Assembly (NCBI GenBank): GCA_004558595.1
Contig: SFCN01000051.1
Location: forward strand, 1 to 14,215
Length of the DNA stretch: 14,215 nt
Direction of reading: 5' to 3'
From: Phascolarctobacterium sp.
GTDB taxonomy: Bacteria; Bacillota; Negativicutes; Acidaminococcales; Acidaminococcaceae
Part shown: positions 1 to 5,524 of the stretch, piece after piece
Numbering within the stretch: position 1 is the stretch's first letter
How the letters are laid out: the number at the start of each line of letters is the position of its first letter
Program-made: the position numbers and the translations under genes
The notes under the pieces: model-generated
Seen by the model: the letters and a program-made list of their open reading frames with translations, nothing else
Databases searched by the model: none
Told to the model about the DNA's origin: nothing

Positions 1-248
1 GCTAAAGGATAGAAAAATGTATGAAATTGAGTAATAAGTAAGCAGAAGGTGAGCTGTGATTTTTAGCAAATGAGTGGCTGGAACAATAGAAGCAAGTGTT
101 TCGAAAACCTAAAGCTTTTTGCGAACAGATTGGACACCGCAGCTTCGTGATTGTACCCCACGAAATTTGCGTTAAGAAAAACACTTGCGAGCATGATGCT
201 TGCTTATTACGAATTTTTTAATCTTTATTTCTGAAAGGCTTCTTACTT
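1..248. other. Non-coding region upstream of the acyltransferase, with inverted repeats
   Basis: I see no convincing gene here. A perfect 10-bp inverted repeat (GCAAGTGTTT at 92-101 and AAACACTTGC at 179-188) encloses smaller pairable arms: AAGC 112-115 with GCTT 142-145, TGCG 120-123 with CGCA 138-141, and CGTG 146-149 with CACG 159-162. A plus-strand RNA of about 97 nt could therefore fold as a branched structure, but this was found by eye and no known RNA family is recognised. An imperfect palindrome lies at 187-203. No good promoter for the downstream gene is evident. A minus-strand GTG frame of 60 codons (184 to 2) carries CPIC and CFYC ten residues apart but has no Shine-Dalgarno sequence, so it is not called as a gene. 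Confidence 0.4.
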
Positions 249-1361
249 ATGCGTAACAATATCATCGACAATATTCGTGGGCTGTGCATGCTGGGAGTTA
301 TTGGCATCCACATTGGTGGCTCACTGGGTCTGGCCCCTAATAATTTCACACTGTACTGCTTTCTGGAAGTGCTCAGCCGCTATAGCGTCCCCGCCTTCTT
401 CTTCATCTCCGGCTACGGACTCGTCTGCAATGACAAGAGCTTGCTCAGCGGTGGCATCCTCAACTACCTAGACTTTCTCAAAAAACGTCTGCGAGGTGCA
501 GGACTACCCTATTTAAGCTGGTCCATCTTCTACCTTGCTTACTTTACGATGGTCCTTCCTAAGGGCATGATTAGCTGGAACCCCTTACACCTTGCATATG
601 TGCTTTTCTTTGGCCTAGCCTGCTACCATTTGTACTTCATGGTCATCCTGCTGTGGTTCTACGCTAGCTATCCCATTTGGCGAGTACTGCTCCGCTGGAT
701 TAATAAAAACAGCATTGCCTTAGGACTTGCCATACTTTTTATTTTCCAGCTGGCCTGCAACTGGTGGACTACCCATCCCGGCGTGGACACAACTAATTGG
801 AGCTTGCTTGCGAAAAACTTCTTCAACTATCGCCTCAACTACCTACCCTTACACTATCTTTTGATCTTCATCAGCGGTGGGCTAGCTGCTCTCCATTGGC
901 AAAAATTTCAAGACTGGCTGCGTAGGCATGGCATCTTTGTTTTGCTTTTTTACCTAGCCTCCATCGCCTACACCGCTGGCAGCGCCTATTACTCATTCAC
1001 CTACGCAAAATACTCGCTTTTAGATATCGCTAACACCTATCATCAGCTCAGTCCTCAAGGCCTCATCTATACCATCGCCTCCATCCTATTCTTCTGCTGG
1101 GGCCTGGATAAGCTGGAGCAAGCCAAGCGTACCAAATACATCGATATCTTGTCGAAATATTCCATGCTCATCTACTTCATCCATCCCTTAATCCTCGAAT
1201 GGATGACCAGCCTTTACACAAAATTCGGCATCGTCATGACCGTAAAAAAAGTAACCTTCTCCTATTTTTTCCTCGTCATCGTGTCACTCATAGCCAGCAT
1301 GCTGCTAACAAAAATTTTCAAGCACTCATCTGTACTCAGTAAATTGTTTACAGGAAAGTAA
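249..1361 (+). CDS. Membrane acyltransferase, acyltransferase-3 family
   Basis: This 370-residue polytopic membrane protein has many hydrophobic segments (roughly ten). It belongs to the acyltransferase-3 family, which moves acyl groups (often acetyl) from the cytoplasm onto sugars or lipids of the cell surface. The family's R-X10-H motif is present near the N-terminus (R10 and H21 in the first membrane segment). It is followed by the typical FFFISGYG segment (50-57), a YHLYFM segment around residue 126, and a C-terminal SMLIYFIHPLIL segment around H312. The start is the ATG at 249, about 11 nt after a weak GAAAGG. Length is normal for the family and the gene looks intact. It stands alone on its strand, with no sugar or polysaccharide genes beside it, so the acceptor cannot be named. 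Whether it acetylates O-antigen, capsule or peptidoglycan is not decidable here. Confidence 0.85.
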   Translation: MRNNIIDNIRGLCMLGVIGIHIGGSLGLAPNNFTLYCFLEVLSRYSVPAFFFISGYGLVCNDKSLLSGGILNYLDFLKKRLRGAGLPYLSWSIFYLAYFTMVLPKGMISWNPLHLAYVLFFGLACYHLYFMVILLWFYASYPIWRVLLRWINKNSIALGLAILFIFQLACNWWTTHPGVDTTNWSLLAKNFFNYRLNYLPLHYLLIFISGGLAALHWQKFQDWLRRHGIFVLLFYLASIAYTAGSAYYSFTYAKYSLLDIANTYHQLSPQGLIYTIASILFFCWGLDKLEQAKRTKYIDILSKYSMLIYFIHPLILEWMTSLYTKFGIVMTVKKVTFSYFFLVIVSLIASMLLTKIFKHSSVLSKLFTGK

Positions 1362-1382
1362 CATTTTGAGCAGCTTGCTTCG

Positions 1383-1411
1383 TTGACATTATTTATCGTT
1401 AGTGTTAAAAT
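1383..1411 (+). promoter_or_regulatory. Sigma-A promoter of the short convergent RNA
   Basis: A perfect -35 box TTGACA (1383-1388) is followed by a 17-nt spacer and the -10 box TAAAAT (1406-1411). Transcription should start near 1418. No credible plus-strand protein gene follows before the terminator at 1460-1489, so the expected product is a short RNA. The promoter lies just after the acyltransferase stop codon. Confidence 0.75.
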
Positions 1412-1417
1412 GTATTT

Positions 1418-1428
1418 ACAACAAATGC
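1418..1428 (+). repeat. Direct repeat A, sRNA copy (second copy 1577-1587)
   Basis: The 11-nt sequence ACAACAAATGC occurs at 1418-1428, at the predicted 5' end of the short RNA, and again at 1577-1587 inside the toxin-like gene. The RNAs run in opposite directions, so these copies are complementary between the two transcripts. It corresponds in position to a DRa-type element of par loci. Confidence 0.75.
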
Positions 1429-1436
1429 GAAGATTA

Positions 1437-1452
1437 TCTAGCACATCTTCAC
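1437..1452 (+). repeat. Direct repeat B, sRNA copy (second copy 1598-1614)
   Basis: TCTAGCACA (1437-1445) recurs at 1598-1606, and TTCAC (1448-1452) recurs at 1610-1614. Two nucleotides separate the blocks in the first copy and three in the second. The second copy spans the toxin GTG start codon (1603-1605) and reaches the edge of its Shine-Dalgarno sequence, so pairing would occlude translation initiation, like a DRb element. Confidence 0.7.
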
Positions 1453-1459
1453 ACACAGC

Positions 1460-1489
1460 AAAAACCCGGGGCGGCCACCCCGGGTTTTT
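1460..1489. terminator. Shared bidirectional terminator of the toxin-antitoxin-like pair
   Basis: A perfect 12-bp inverted repeat (1460-1471 with 1478-1489) encloses the 6-nt loop CGGCCA. The GC-rich core is flanked by five A on one side and five T on the other, so it works as an intrinsic terminator in both directions. It ends the short plus-strand RNA and the minus-strand toxin-like mRNA. The loops of the two transcripts are complementary and contain a self-complementary GGCC, suitable for a kissing contact. It may also end read-through from the acyltransferase gene. Confidence 0.85.
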
Positions 1490-1515
1490 CACTATTTAGT
1501 TATGCTGACTGTGAA

Positions 1516-1605
1516 CTACCTGTTTCTGTCCAGCCATCTGCAAATATAGTGGCCAGCTATACTTGCTACGACAGAAACAACAAATGCAAAAACAAACTCT
1601 AGCAC
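1516..1605 (-). CDS. Small membrane peptide, probable Fst-like type I toxin (29 aa)
   Basis: A 29-codon frame on the minus strand starts at GTG (1603-1605), 8 nt after a perfect AGGAGG (1614-1619), and ends at TAG. The peptide begins MLEFVFAFVV and forms one membrane-spanning helix (residues 4-18, continuing to about 22). It ends in a polar, basic tail, CRWLDRNR. This plan matches the Fst/PepA1 class of type I toxins: about 30 residues, one helix, and a charged end with a WL motif. Such peptides insert in the cytoplasmic membrane from inside and disturb it when overproduced. The gene has its own promoter, a leader hairpin over the Shine-Dalgarno sequence and a terminator shared with a convergent RNA. 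Toxicity is inferred; a small constitutive membrane peptide is the alternative. Confidence 0.78.
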   Translation of the reverse strand: MLEFVFAFVVSVVASIAGHYICRWLDRNR

Positions 1606-1611
1606 AAAATT

Positions 1612-1634
1612 CACCTCCTTCCTACTGGAAAGAG
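1612..1634 (-). promoter_or_regulatory. Leader hairpin hiding the toxin Shine-Dalgarno sequence
   Basis: In the minus-strand mRNA, CUCUUUCC (1634 to 1627) can pair with GGAAGGAG (1622 to 1615) across a 4-nt loop. This gives an 8-bp stem with one G-U pair. The 3' arm contains AGGAG of the Shine-Dalgarno sequence. With the start site predicted near 1634, the hairpin forms the very 5' end of the mRNA. The par locus of pAD1 has a comparable 5' stem-loop that keeps toxin translation low. Confidence 0.68.
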
Positions 1635-1638
1635 TCAC

Positions 1639-1668
1639 AGCATAATAATTTTATCACATATATCACAA
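1639..1668 (-). promoter_or_regulatory. Probable promoter of the toxin-like gene
   Basis: On the minus strand, TTGTGA (1668 to 1663) is followed by 18 nt and TATGCT (1644 to 1639), predicting a start at about 1634-1632. An overlapping TATTAT (1647 to 1642) is an alternative -10 box. The heptamer TGTGATA occurs twice, 9 bp apart, over the -35 box and could be a regulator site. The match to consensus is moderate, so the exact start is uncertain. Confidence 0.5.
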
Positions 1669-1699
1669 AATTACTATTTCTTTATCGAACATAAATTTT

Positions 1700-1731
1700 A
1701 GAGCTCACCGCGACCTTTCGCAGTGAGCTCT
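1700..1731. terminator. Hairpin between pgi and the toxin-like gene
   Basis: The arms AGAGCTCAC (1700-1708) and GTGAGCTCT (1723-1731) pair perfectly. After one mismatch, an inner GCGA/TCGC stem closes a 4-nt loop. It lies 34 nt beyond the pgi stop codon, so it is the likely end of pgi transcription. The better T-rich tail (TTTTCTT), however, is on the plus-strand side; the minus-strand tail is TAAAATTT. It may act in both directions and so insulate the toxin-antitoxin-like locus. Confidence 0.6.
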
Positions 1732-1764
1732 TTTCTTATATCCAAGTATTCAATTATTAGCCTC

Positions 1765-3198
1765 TTACAGCTTCTCCTTCATAAAACGCTTATAAACCTC
1801 CACGCCGGGCTGATCATAGGCGTCCACATCCGCAAGCTCGCCCTCATAGGCCACACTTAACATCAAGAAATACATCAGCTGCCCCAACATATACTCATTC
1901 AAACGCGGCAAAGTAAAACGAGCATTATAACGATTATCGCTGGTCAATGCGGCCTCATTAGCAGCTAAAGCAATCTTCAGAGCCTTATTCATATCCAGGC
2001 CCTCGTACTTGTCGAAAAAGGCCACATCCTTAAAGGGATTATGCACCACTGCCTGCTCCTCAGGGTCTGCGACCTCTAAGAACTGCACTACCTTATTTAA
2101 GCGACCCTCCTGATGCTGCTGGGTTTGAGCGTGCATATCCGTAGTACCCACAGCCACAATCGGCGTCCTACCGTAGTTCACAATCCTACCATTACGGTCC
2201 CTGCGTTTGCCCAAGGACTCAGCCAAAAGCTGCACATACCATTCGCTGAGGGACTTTAAATGCATGCTGTAGGGCATAAAGACCTCGATATCGCGGCCCT
2301 TGCCATAAGCCAAAAACTTCAGCAACGCATTGAACAAAGCGGGATTCTCCGCCAGCTCCGCCTGGCGACAATACTCGTCCATCTCGCGAGCGCCCTGCAA
2401 AAAGGCCTCAATATCTCCGCCCAAGGCAGCCATAGTCACGAGGCCCGGGTCCGTCATAACGCAGAAACGTCCGCCAATGCCTTCCTTGATATCGAACTGC
2501 CACCAGCCGTACTTTCTAGCGAGCTTCAAAAGGGGAGCCTTATCCTCCTCGGCCTGCAAATCAGTAACCACAGTACACTCCAGCTCAATATTCTGTCCCT
2601 TGCTCAGGGTATCATAAAAATAAGTAAAGGCAGAAATAGTCTCCAAGGTGGTGCCGGATTTAGAAATAGGCACCAGCATCACGCGCAGCTCCCGACCATC
2701 GCTTAAATGGCGATAGGCCAAACGCTGCACCTCATAGACCAGCCCATTACAATCCACAGGGTCCAAATTATTACCGGAAAAATAAATGCGTGGCTGTCCA
2801 TGACGCAGCTTGGCATTTGTATTCCAATGGCAGCCACCAAAGGCATCAAACAGCACCTTATTACCTAAAAAAGAGCCACCAACGCCTAAGAACACTACCA
2901 CATCCATCTGCTTTAGATATTCGCCGTATTCCTTTAGCTTCTTAATCGAAGCCTCATCGTTAGGATTGCCTGCTGCGATATAAGGCATGCGTGGGAAATA
3001 CACATGCTCCGGCGTCCCATCCTTGGACAAATGCGCTTTAGAACGACCTGTAGCACGCAAACTATCCACCGCAGCAGCGGCGGCAGCGCCGATTGTCTCT
3101 AAACTAAGGGCAACCTCCTCGTCCTGCAATCTGTCAGTACCAAACATATTAGTAAAATCTAACACCAAGCCACTGGGCAAGGTCATTTTGTACTTCAC
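1765..3198 (-). CDS. pgi: Glucose-6-phosphate isomerase
   Basis: This 477-residue cytoplasmic enzyme interconverts glucose 6-phosphate and fructose 6-phosphate in glycolysis and gluconeogenesis. Two SIS-type sugar-phosphate domains are visible. GVGGSFLGNK lies near residue 105, the phosphate-binding SKSGTT at 179-184 and GIGGRF at 240-245. Expected catalytic residues are present: E327 in AESLGK, H356 in the TTDMHAQ segment and K470 in the C-terminal QPGVEVYK. I chose the GTG at 3198 because AGGAG lies 10 nt upstream; the next ATG (codon 5) is too far from it. A promoter at 3265-3293 suggests its own transcription unit. The protein is complete and belongs to the shorter form of about 450-480 residues found in Gram-positive bacteria. 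Confidence 0.96.
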   Translation of the reverse strand: MKYKMTLPSGLVLDFTNMFGTDRLQDEEVALSLETIGAAAAAAVDSLRATGRSKAHLSKDGTPEHVYFPRMPYIAAGNPNDEASIKKLKEYGEYLKQMDVVVFLGVGGSFLGNKVLFDAFGGCHWNTNAKLRHGQPRIYFSGNNLDPVDCNGLVYEVQRLAYRHLSDGRELRVMLVPISKSGTTLETISAFTYFYDTLSKGQNIELECTVVTDLQAEEDKAPLLKLARKYGWWQFDIKEGIGGRFCVMTDPGLVTMAALGGDIEAFLQGAREMDEYCRQAELAENPALFNALLKFLAYGKGRDIEVFMPYSMHLKSLSEWYVQLLAESLGKRRDRNGRIVNYGRTPIVAVGTTDMHAQTQQHQEGRLNKVVQFLEVADPEEQAVVHNPFKDVAFFDKYEGLDMNKALKIALAANEAALTSDNRYNARFTLPRLNEYMLGQLMYFLMLSVAYEGELADVDAYDQPGVEVYKRFMKEKL

Positions 3199-3264
3199 TT
3201 AGCGCTCACTCCTAGAAAATCCGAATCTTTCAGCATACCTTTTAGTATACTCTAGTTACTCTCT

Positions 3265-3293
3265 ATTATAGCATATTATAATATTTATCGCAA
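3265..3293 (-). promoter_or_regulatory. Promoter of pgi
   Basis: On the minus strand, TTGCGA (3293 to 3288) is followed by 17 nt and a perfect TATAAT (3270 to 3265). The start would be near 3258, leaving a leader of about 60 nt. A second TATAAT lies 10 bp upstream inside the spacer. No terminator-like hairpin was seen between the upstream helicase stop and this promoter, so read-through from the helicase gene is possible. Confidence 0.7.
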
Positions 3294-3368
3294 TTTTTTA
3301 TATATCAACTTCCTGCGAACAGTATCGTTACTTGCGGTCCATGCTACTTTCTTTATTTACTAAATTGT

Positions 3369-4622
3369 TTATTTCTTAGGACCTTGGCGACGATTACTGC
3401 CAGTTTTCGGAGCCTTGCGCTTATCCGCAACTGCATTGCGTCCACGCTTTGGTCCGGCTGGTTTTTTCTTTTTAGGAGCTGGCGTAGCCACGCGACGAGC
3501 TACAGTCTCGCCCTCTAAGTTTTGGCGCTCCATCAAAACGCCCAGCTTGGTCTCAATATTGCGTAGCCATTTCACTTCCTCCGGAGTGTACAGGGTAATA
3601 GCTACGCCATCATTGCCCGCTCTACCAGTGCGGCCAATACGGTGCACATACCAATCCACATCATGGGGAATATCGTAGTTGATAACATGAGTCACGCCCT
3701 CTACGTCCAAGCCACGGGCAGCCAAGTCGCTAGCCACCAAAATCTGGATTTTCGCATCACGGAAGGACTTCATCACCGTCTTGCGCTTGGCAGGGGACAT
3801 CTCGCCGTGGAGCACATCCACATTAAAGCCCTGCATACCTAGCCAATCTCCTAGCTCCTTAGTGCGCTCCTTGCTCATGCAAAAAACAATCATCAAATAG
3901 GGATTGAGCCGTTCAATCAGCGCAGCCACGGCCCGATTTTTATATTCATCCGTAGTCTTCAGGCAAATTTGCTTGATCTTATCCACAGTGGCCTTATCCG
4001 GCTCAATATCAATCAAGGCGCTATTTTTCGTCAGCTTACGACCCAACTTACGCACTTCCTCGTTCAATGTTGCGCTACACAGCATGGTCTGATGCTCCGG
4101 CGCCGTCATAGCGATCAGGTCTAGAGCCTCGTCCATAAAGCCCTGCTGTAGCATCTCGTCCACTTCGTCCAGCACCAGATATTTCACGCCGCCCAAATCC
4201 GTATTACCCTTTTTAATATGGTCCAACAAACGTCCCGGCGTACCAATGAGTACATGGCTGCGACCCTCAAGCTTATACTTTTGCTCTTCAAAATCACGTC
4301 CACCGGTCACGGCCAGCACCTTAATCTCGCTCTCGCCCAAAATTTTCTTCAGCTCCGTAGCGATCTGCTGAGCCAGCTCCCGCGTGGGCGTAATGACCAG
4401 AGCCTGTACATAGGGCTTATTGATATCGATCTTCTCTGCCAAGGGTACTAAAAAGGCCAAGGTCTTGCCGGTGCCTGTTTGAGCTCTGGCGATAACGTCC
4501 CTACCGGCAAACAAGGCCGGTATAGCCTGCTCCTGCACGGGCATGGGCTTGGTAATACCCATCTTCTGTAATTGCTCCACAGTATGGGCACATACCTTCA
4601 GAGCAGAAAAACCATTTTGCAT
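3369..4622 (-). CDS. DEAD-box ATP-dependent RNA helicase (DEVD variant)
   Basis: This 417-residue protein has the full set of superfamily 2 helicase motifs: a Q motif around residues 5-30, Walker A AQTGTGKT (47-54), PTRELAQQ (79-86), TPGR (128-131), SAT (183-185), ARGLD (302-306) and HRIGRTGR (327-334). The Walker B motif reads DEVD (152-155) instead of DEAD. A lysine- and arginine-rich tail (about 383-417) probably binds RNA. Such enzymes unwind short RNA duplexes during ribosome assembly, mRNA decay or cold adaptation; which of these applies cannot be told. The start is the ATG 6 nt after AGGAGG. The terminator at 4721-4751 separates it from the upstream gene. No clear -35/-10 pair was found in the roughly 100 nt before it. 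Confidence 0.93.
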   Translation of the reverse strand: MQNGFSALKVCAHTVEQLQKMGITKPMPVQEQAIPALFAGRDVIARAQTGTGKTLAFLVPLAEKIDINKPYVQALVITPTRELAQQIATELKKILGESEIKVLAVTGGRDFEEQKYKLEGRSHVLIGTPGRLLDHIKKGNTDLGGVKYLVLDEVDEMLQQGFMDEALDLIAMTAPEHQTMLCSATLNEEVRKLGRKLTKNSALIDIEPDKATVDKIKQICLKTTDEYKNRAVAALIERLNPYLMIVFCMSKERTKELGDWLGMQGFNVDVLHGEMSPAKRKTVMKSFRDAKIQILVASDLAARGLDVEGVTHVINYDIPHDVDWYVHRIGRTGRAGNDGVAITLYTPEEVKWLRNIETKLGVLMERQNLEGETVARRVATPAPKKKKPAGPKRGRNAVADKRKAPKTGSNRRQGPKK

Positions 4623-4720
4623 CTAGAACCTCCTATCAATACTTTCATAAATCTTTTAATAGATACTTCACTAGGGAAATGCTTCTTATCGCAAAACGCA
4701 ACAAGAAAGAGTGTTAGCAA

Positions 4721-4751
4721 TAAAAAAGGCTGAAGAATTATCTCCAGCCTT
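4721..4751 (-). terminator. Terminator of the Sel1-like gene
   Basis: Reading the minus strand, AAGGCTGGAG and CTTCAGCCTT form a 10-bp stem (one G-U pair) around a 6-nt loop, followed by six T. It begins 13 nt after the stop codon of the 4765-5304 gene. Confidence 0.85.
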
Positions 4752-4764
4752 GAGTAAACTAAAA

Positions 4765-5304
4765 TTAGAACTCAGCCAATTTAGCAGCAGCTTTGGGGCA
4801 GCCCTTAGCAGCAGCCAGCTCAAAATAAGTCTTAGCACTGATCTTGTGGCCCATTGCCAAATATTGCTCGCCCAGCATGTATTGGTTTCTAGCATATTGC
4901 ATATCCTTCAATTGAGCAGCAGCTTCAGCGGAGCCCTTAGCAGCAGCCAGTTCCAGATAAGTGGTACCGCTAACAACGTGACCCAAGTCCAAATCCTTTT
5001 TAGCCATCAGCAGGCAGCCTTCGATATACTGTTTTTCTTTAGCCTCTGCAGCAGCGATTTCTTCATCGGTTACGCCAGCCTTAGCCTTGAACCAAGCTAC
5101 GATAGCGTCCAGATCTTCACCCTTGTAGAGCACGCTTCTGAATTTATAATCGATGACGCCAGTGGTATACAGCCATTCAATACCCAAATCCATGTCATCA
5201 TAATCAACATCAAAATGAGTCAGAATCGCATCAATAACAACCTCTGCATTCTCCTTGTCTTGAGCCAGTTTAGCAATATTACGATATTCTTCTACTAAAG
5301 CCAT
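4765..5304 (-). CDS. Small protein with two Sel1-like repeats
   Basis: I do not recognise this 179-residue protein by name. Its C-terminal half holds two Sel1/TPR-like helical repeats spaced 44 residues apart: YLELAAAKGSAEAAAQL (116-132) and YFELAAAKGCPKAAAKL (160-176). Each is preceded by a helix ending near a conserved LGH or MGH. Such repeats usually mediate protein-protein contacts. The N-terminal half is acidic, with no known motif, signal peptide or membrane segment, so the protein is probably cytoplasmic. The frame is open further upstream, but the ATG at 5304 is preferred because GAGG lies 9 nt before it and the longer version would start inside the leader. It has its own promoter (5373-5401) and terminator (4721-4751) and so is monocistronic. 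Confidence 0.75.
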   Translation of the reverse strand: MALVEEYRNIAKLAQDKENAEVVIDAILTHFDVDYDDMDLGIEWLYTTGVIDYKFRSVLYKGEDLDAIVAWFKAKAGVTDEEIAAAEAKEKQYIEGCLLMAKKDLDLGHVVSGTTYLELAAAKGSAEAAAQLKDMQYARNQYMLGEQYLAMGHKISAKTYFELAAAKGCPKAAAKLAEF

Positions 5305-5372
5305 CTTTAACAACCTCACTTTTCTTTGCTTAATAAGCGCACATTTTCTGGTTTCCACCAGTAACCGATAAT

Positions 5373-5401
5373 ATCATATCACTAATATGTAAATATTTCA
5401 A
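5373..5401 (-). promoter_or_regulatory. Promoter of the Sel1-like gene
   Basis: On the minus strand, TTGAAA (5401 to 5396) is followed by 17 nt and TATGAT (5378 to 5373), a close match to the sigma-A consensus. The start would be near 5366, giving a leader of about 60 nt. That leader contains a small hairpin, CTGGT/ACCAG (5348-5361). Confidence 0.75.
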
Positions 5402-5481
5402 CAAAAATAGCCTTTTTAAGAGAAATCTTCTCCTATTTTCCTTACATGGGTCCCAAATTAATGGCTGTAGCATAGGTTAAG

Positions 5482-5519
5482 AAAAAAATAACCGTGCTAG
5501 ATCTCTCTAACACGGTTAT
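5482..5519 (-). terminator. Terminator of the rpsU-yqeY unit
   Basis: On the minus strand, ATAACCGTG pairs with CACGGTTAT (5511-5519 with 5488-5496). The stem continues inward through TTAG/CTAG to a 6-nt loop, and a run of six T follows. It lies 5 nt beyond the yqeY stop codon. Confidence 0.88.
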
Positions 5520-5524
5520 CATGG

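Larger units (their letters stand above)
1418..1490 (+). ncRNA. Candidate antitoxin antisense RNA, Fst/par RNA II-like
   Basis: The promoter at 1383-1411 and the terminator at 1460-1489 define a transcript of about 72 nt; both ends are estimated. It converges on the small toxin-like gene at 1516-1605. It shares the terminator with that gene, so about 30 nt of the two RNAs are fully complementary. Its 5' half repeats the plus-strand sequence opposite the toxin start region: ACAACAAATGC (1418-1428 and 1577-1587), TCTAGCACA (1437-1445 and 1598-1606) and TTCAC (1448-1452 and 1610-1614), in the same order and with similar spacing. It could therefore pair in trans with the toxin mRNA over its start codon. 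By analogy with RNA II of the pAD1 par locus, it would block toxin translation. The function is inferred; the repeats, promoter and terminator are visible. Confidence 0.7.

Noticed and set aside
1262..1492. Minus-strand open frame of 76 codons across the acyltransferase 3' end
   Set aside because: It crosses the shared terminator and runs antisense to a clear gene, with no ribosome site. Only the 29-codon frame at 1516-1605 has translation signals here.
1425..1499. Leader-peptide reading of the short plus-strand RNA (ATG at 1425)
   Set aside because: There is no ribosome site before the ATG, and the frame runs through the terminator stem. The RNA is better read as non-coding.
1402..1602. Plus-strand frame of 66 codons over the toxin-antitoxin-like region
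   Set aside because: It begins at a GTG upstream of the predicted RNA start, lacks a ribosome site and is interrupted by the terminator.
1655..1668. CRP- or Rex-like site over the toxin promoter
   Set aside because: The TGTGATA heptamers are direct repeats, not the inverted half-sites those regulators need.
2260..2706. Long plus-strand open frames opposite pgi and similar antisense frames opposite the helicase, mtaB, prmA and other genes
   Set aside because: They are shadows of well-supported genes on the other strand, without ribosome sites or recognisable domains.
4711..4720. CIRCE heat-shock operator upstream of the helicase gene
   Set aside because: Only a right-half-like GAGTGTTAGC is present. 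The matching left half TTAGCACTC at 9-bp spacing is missing.
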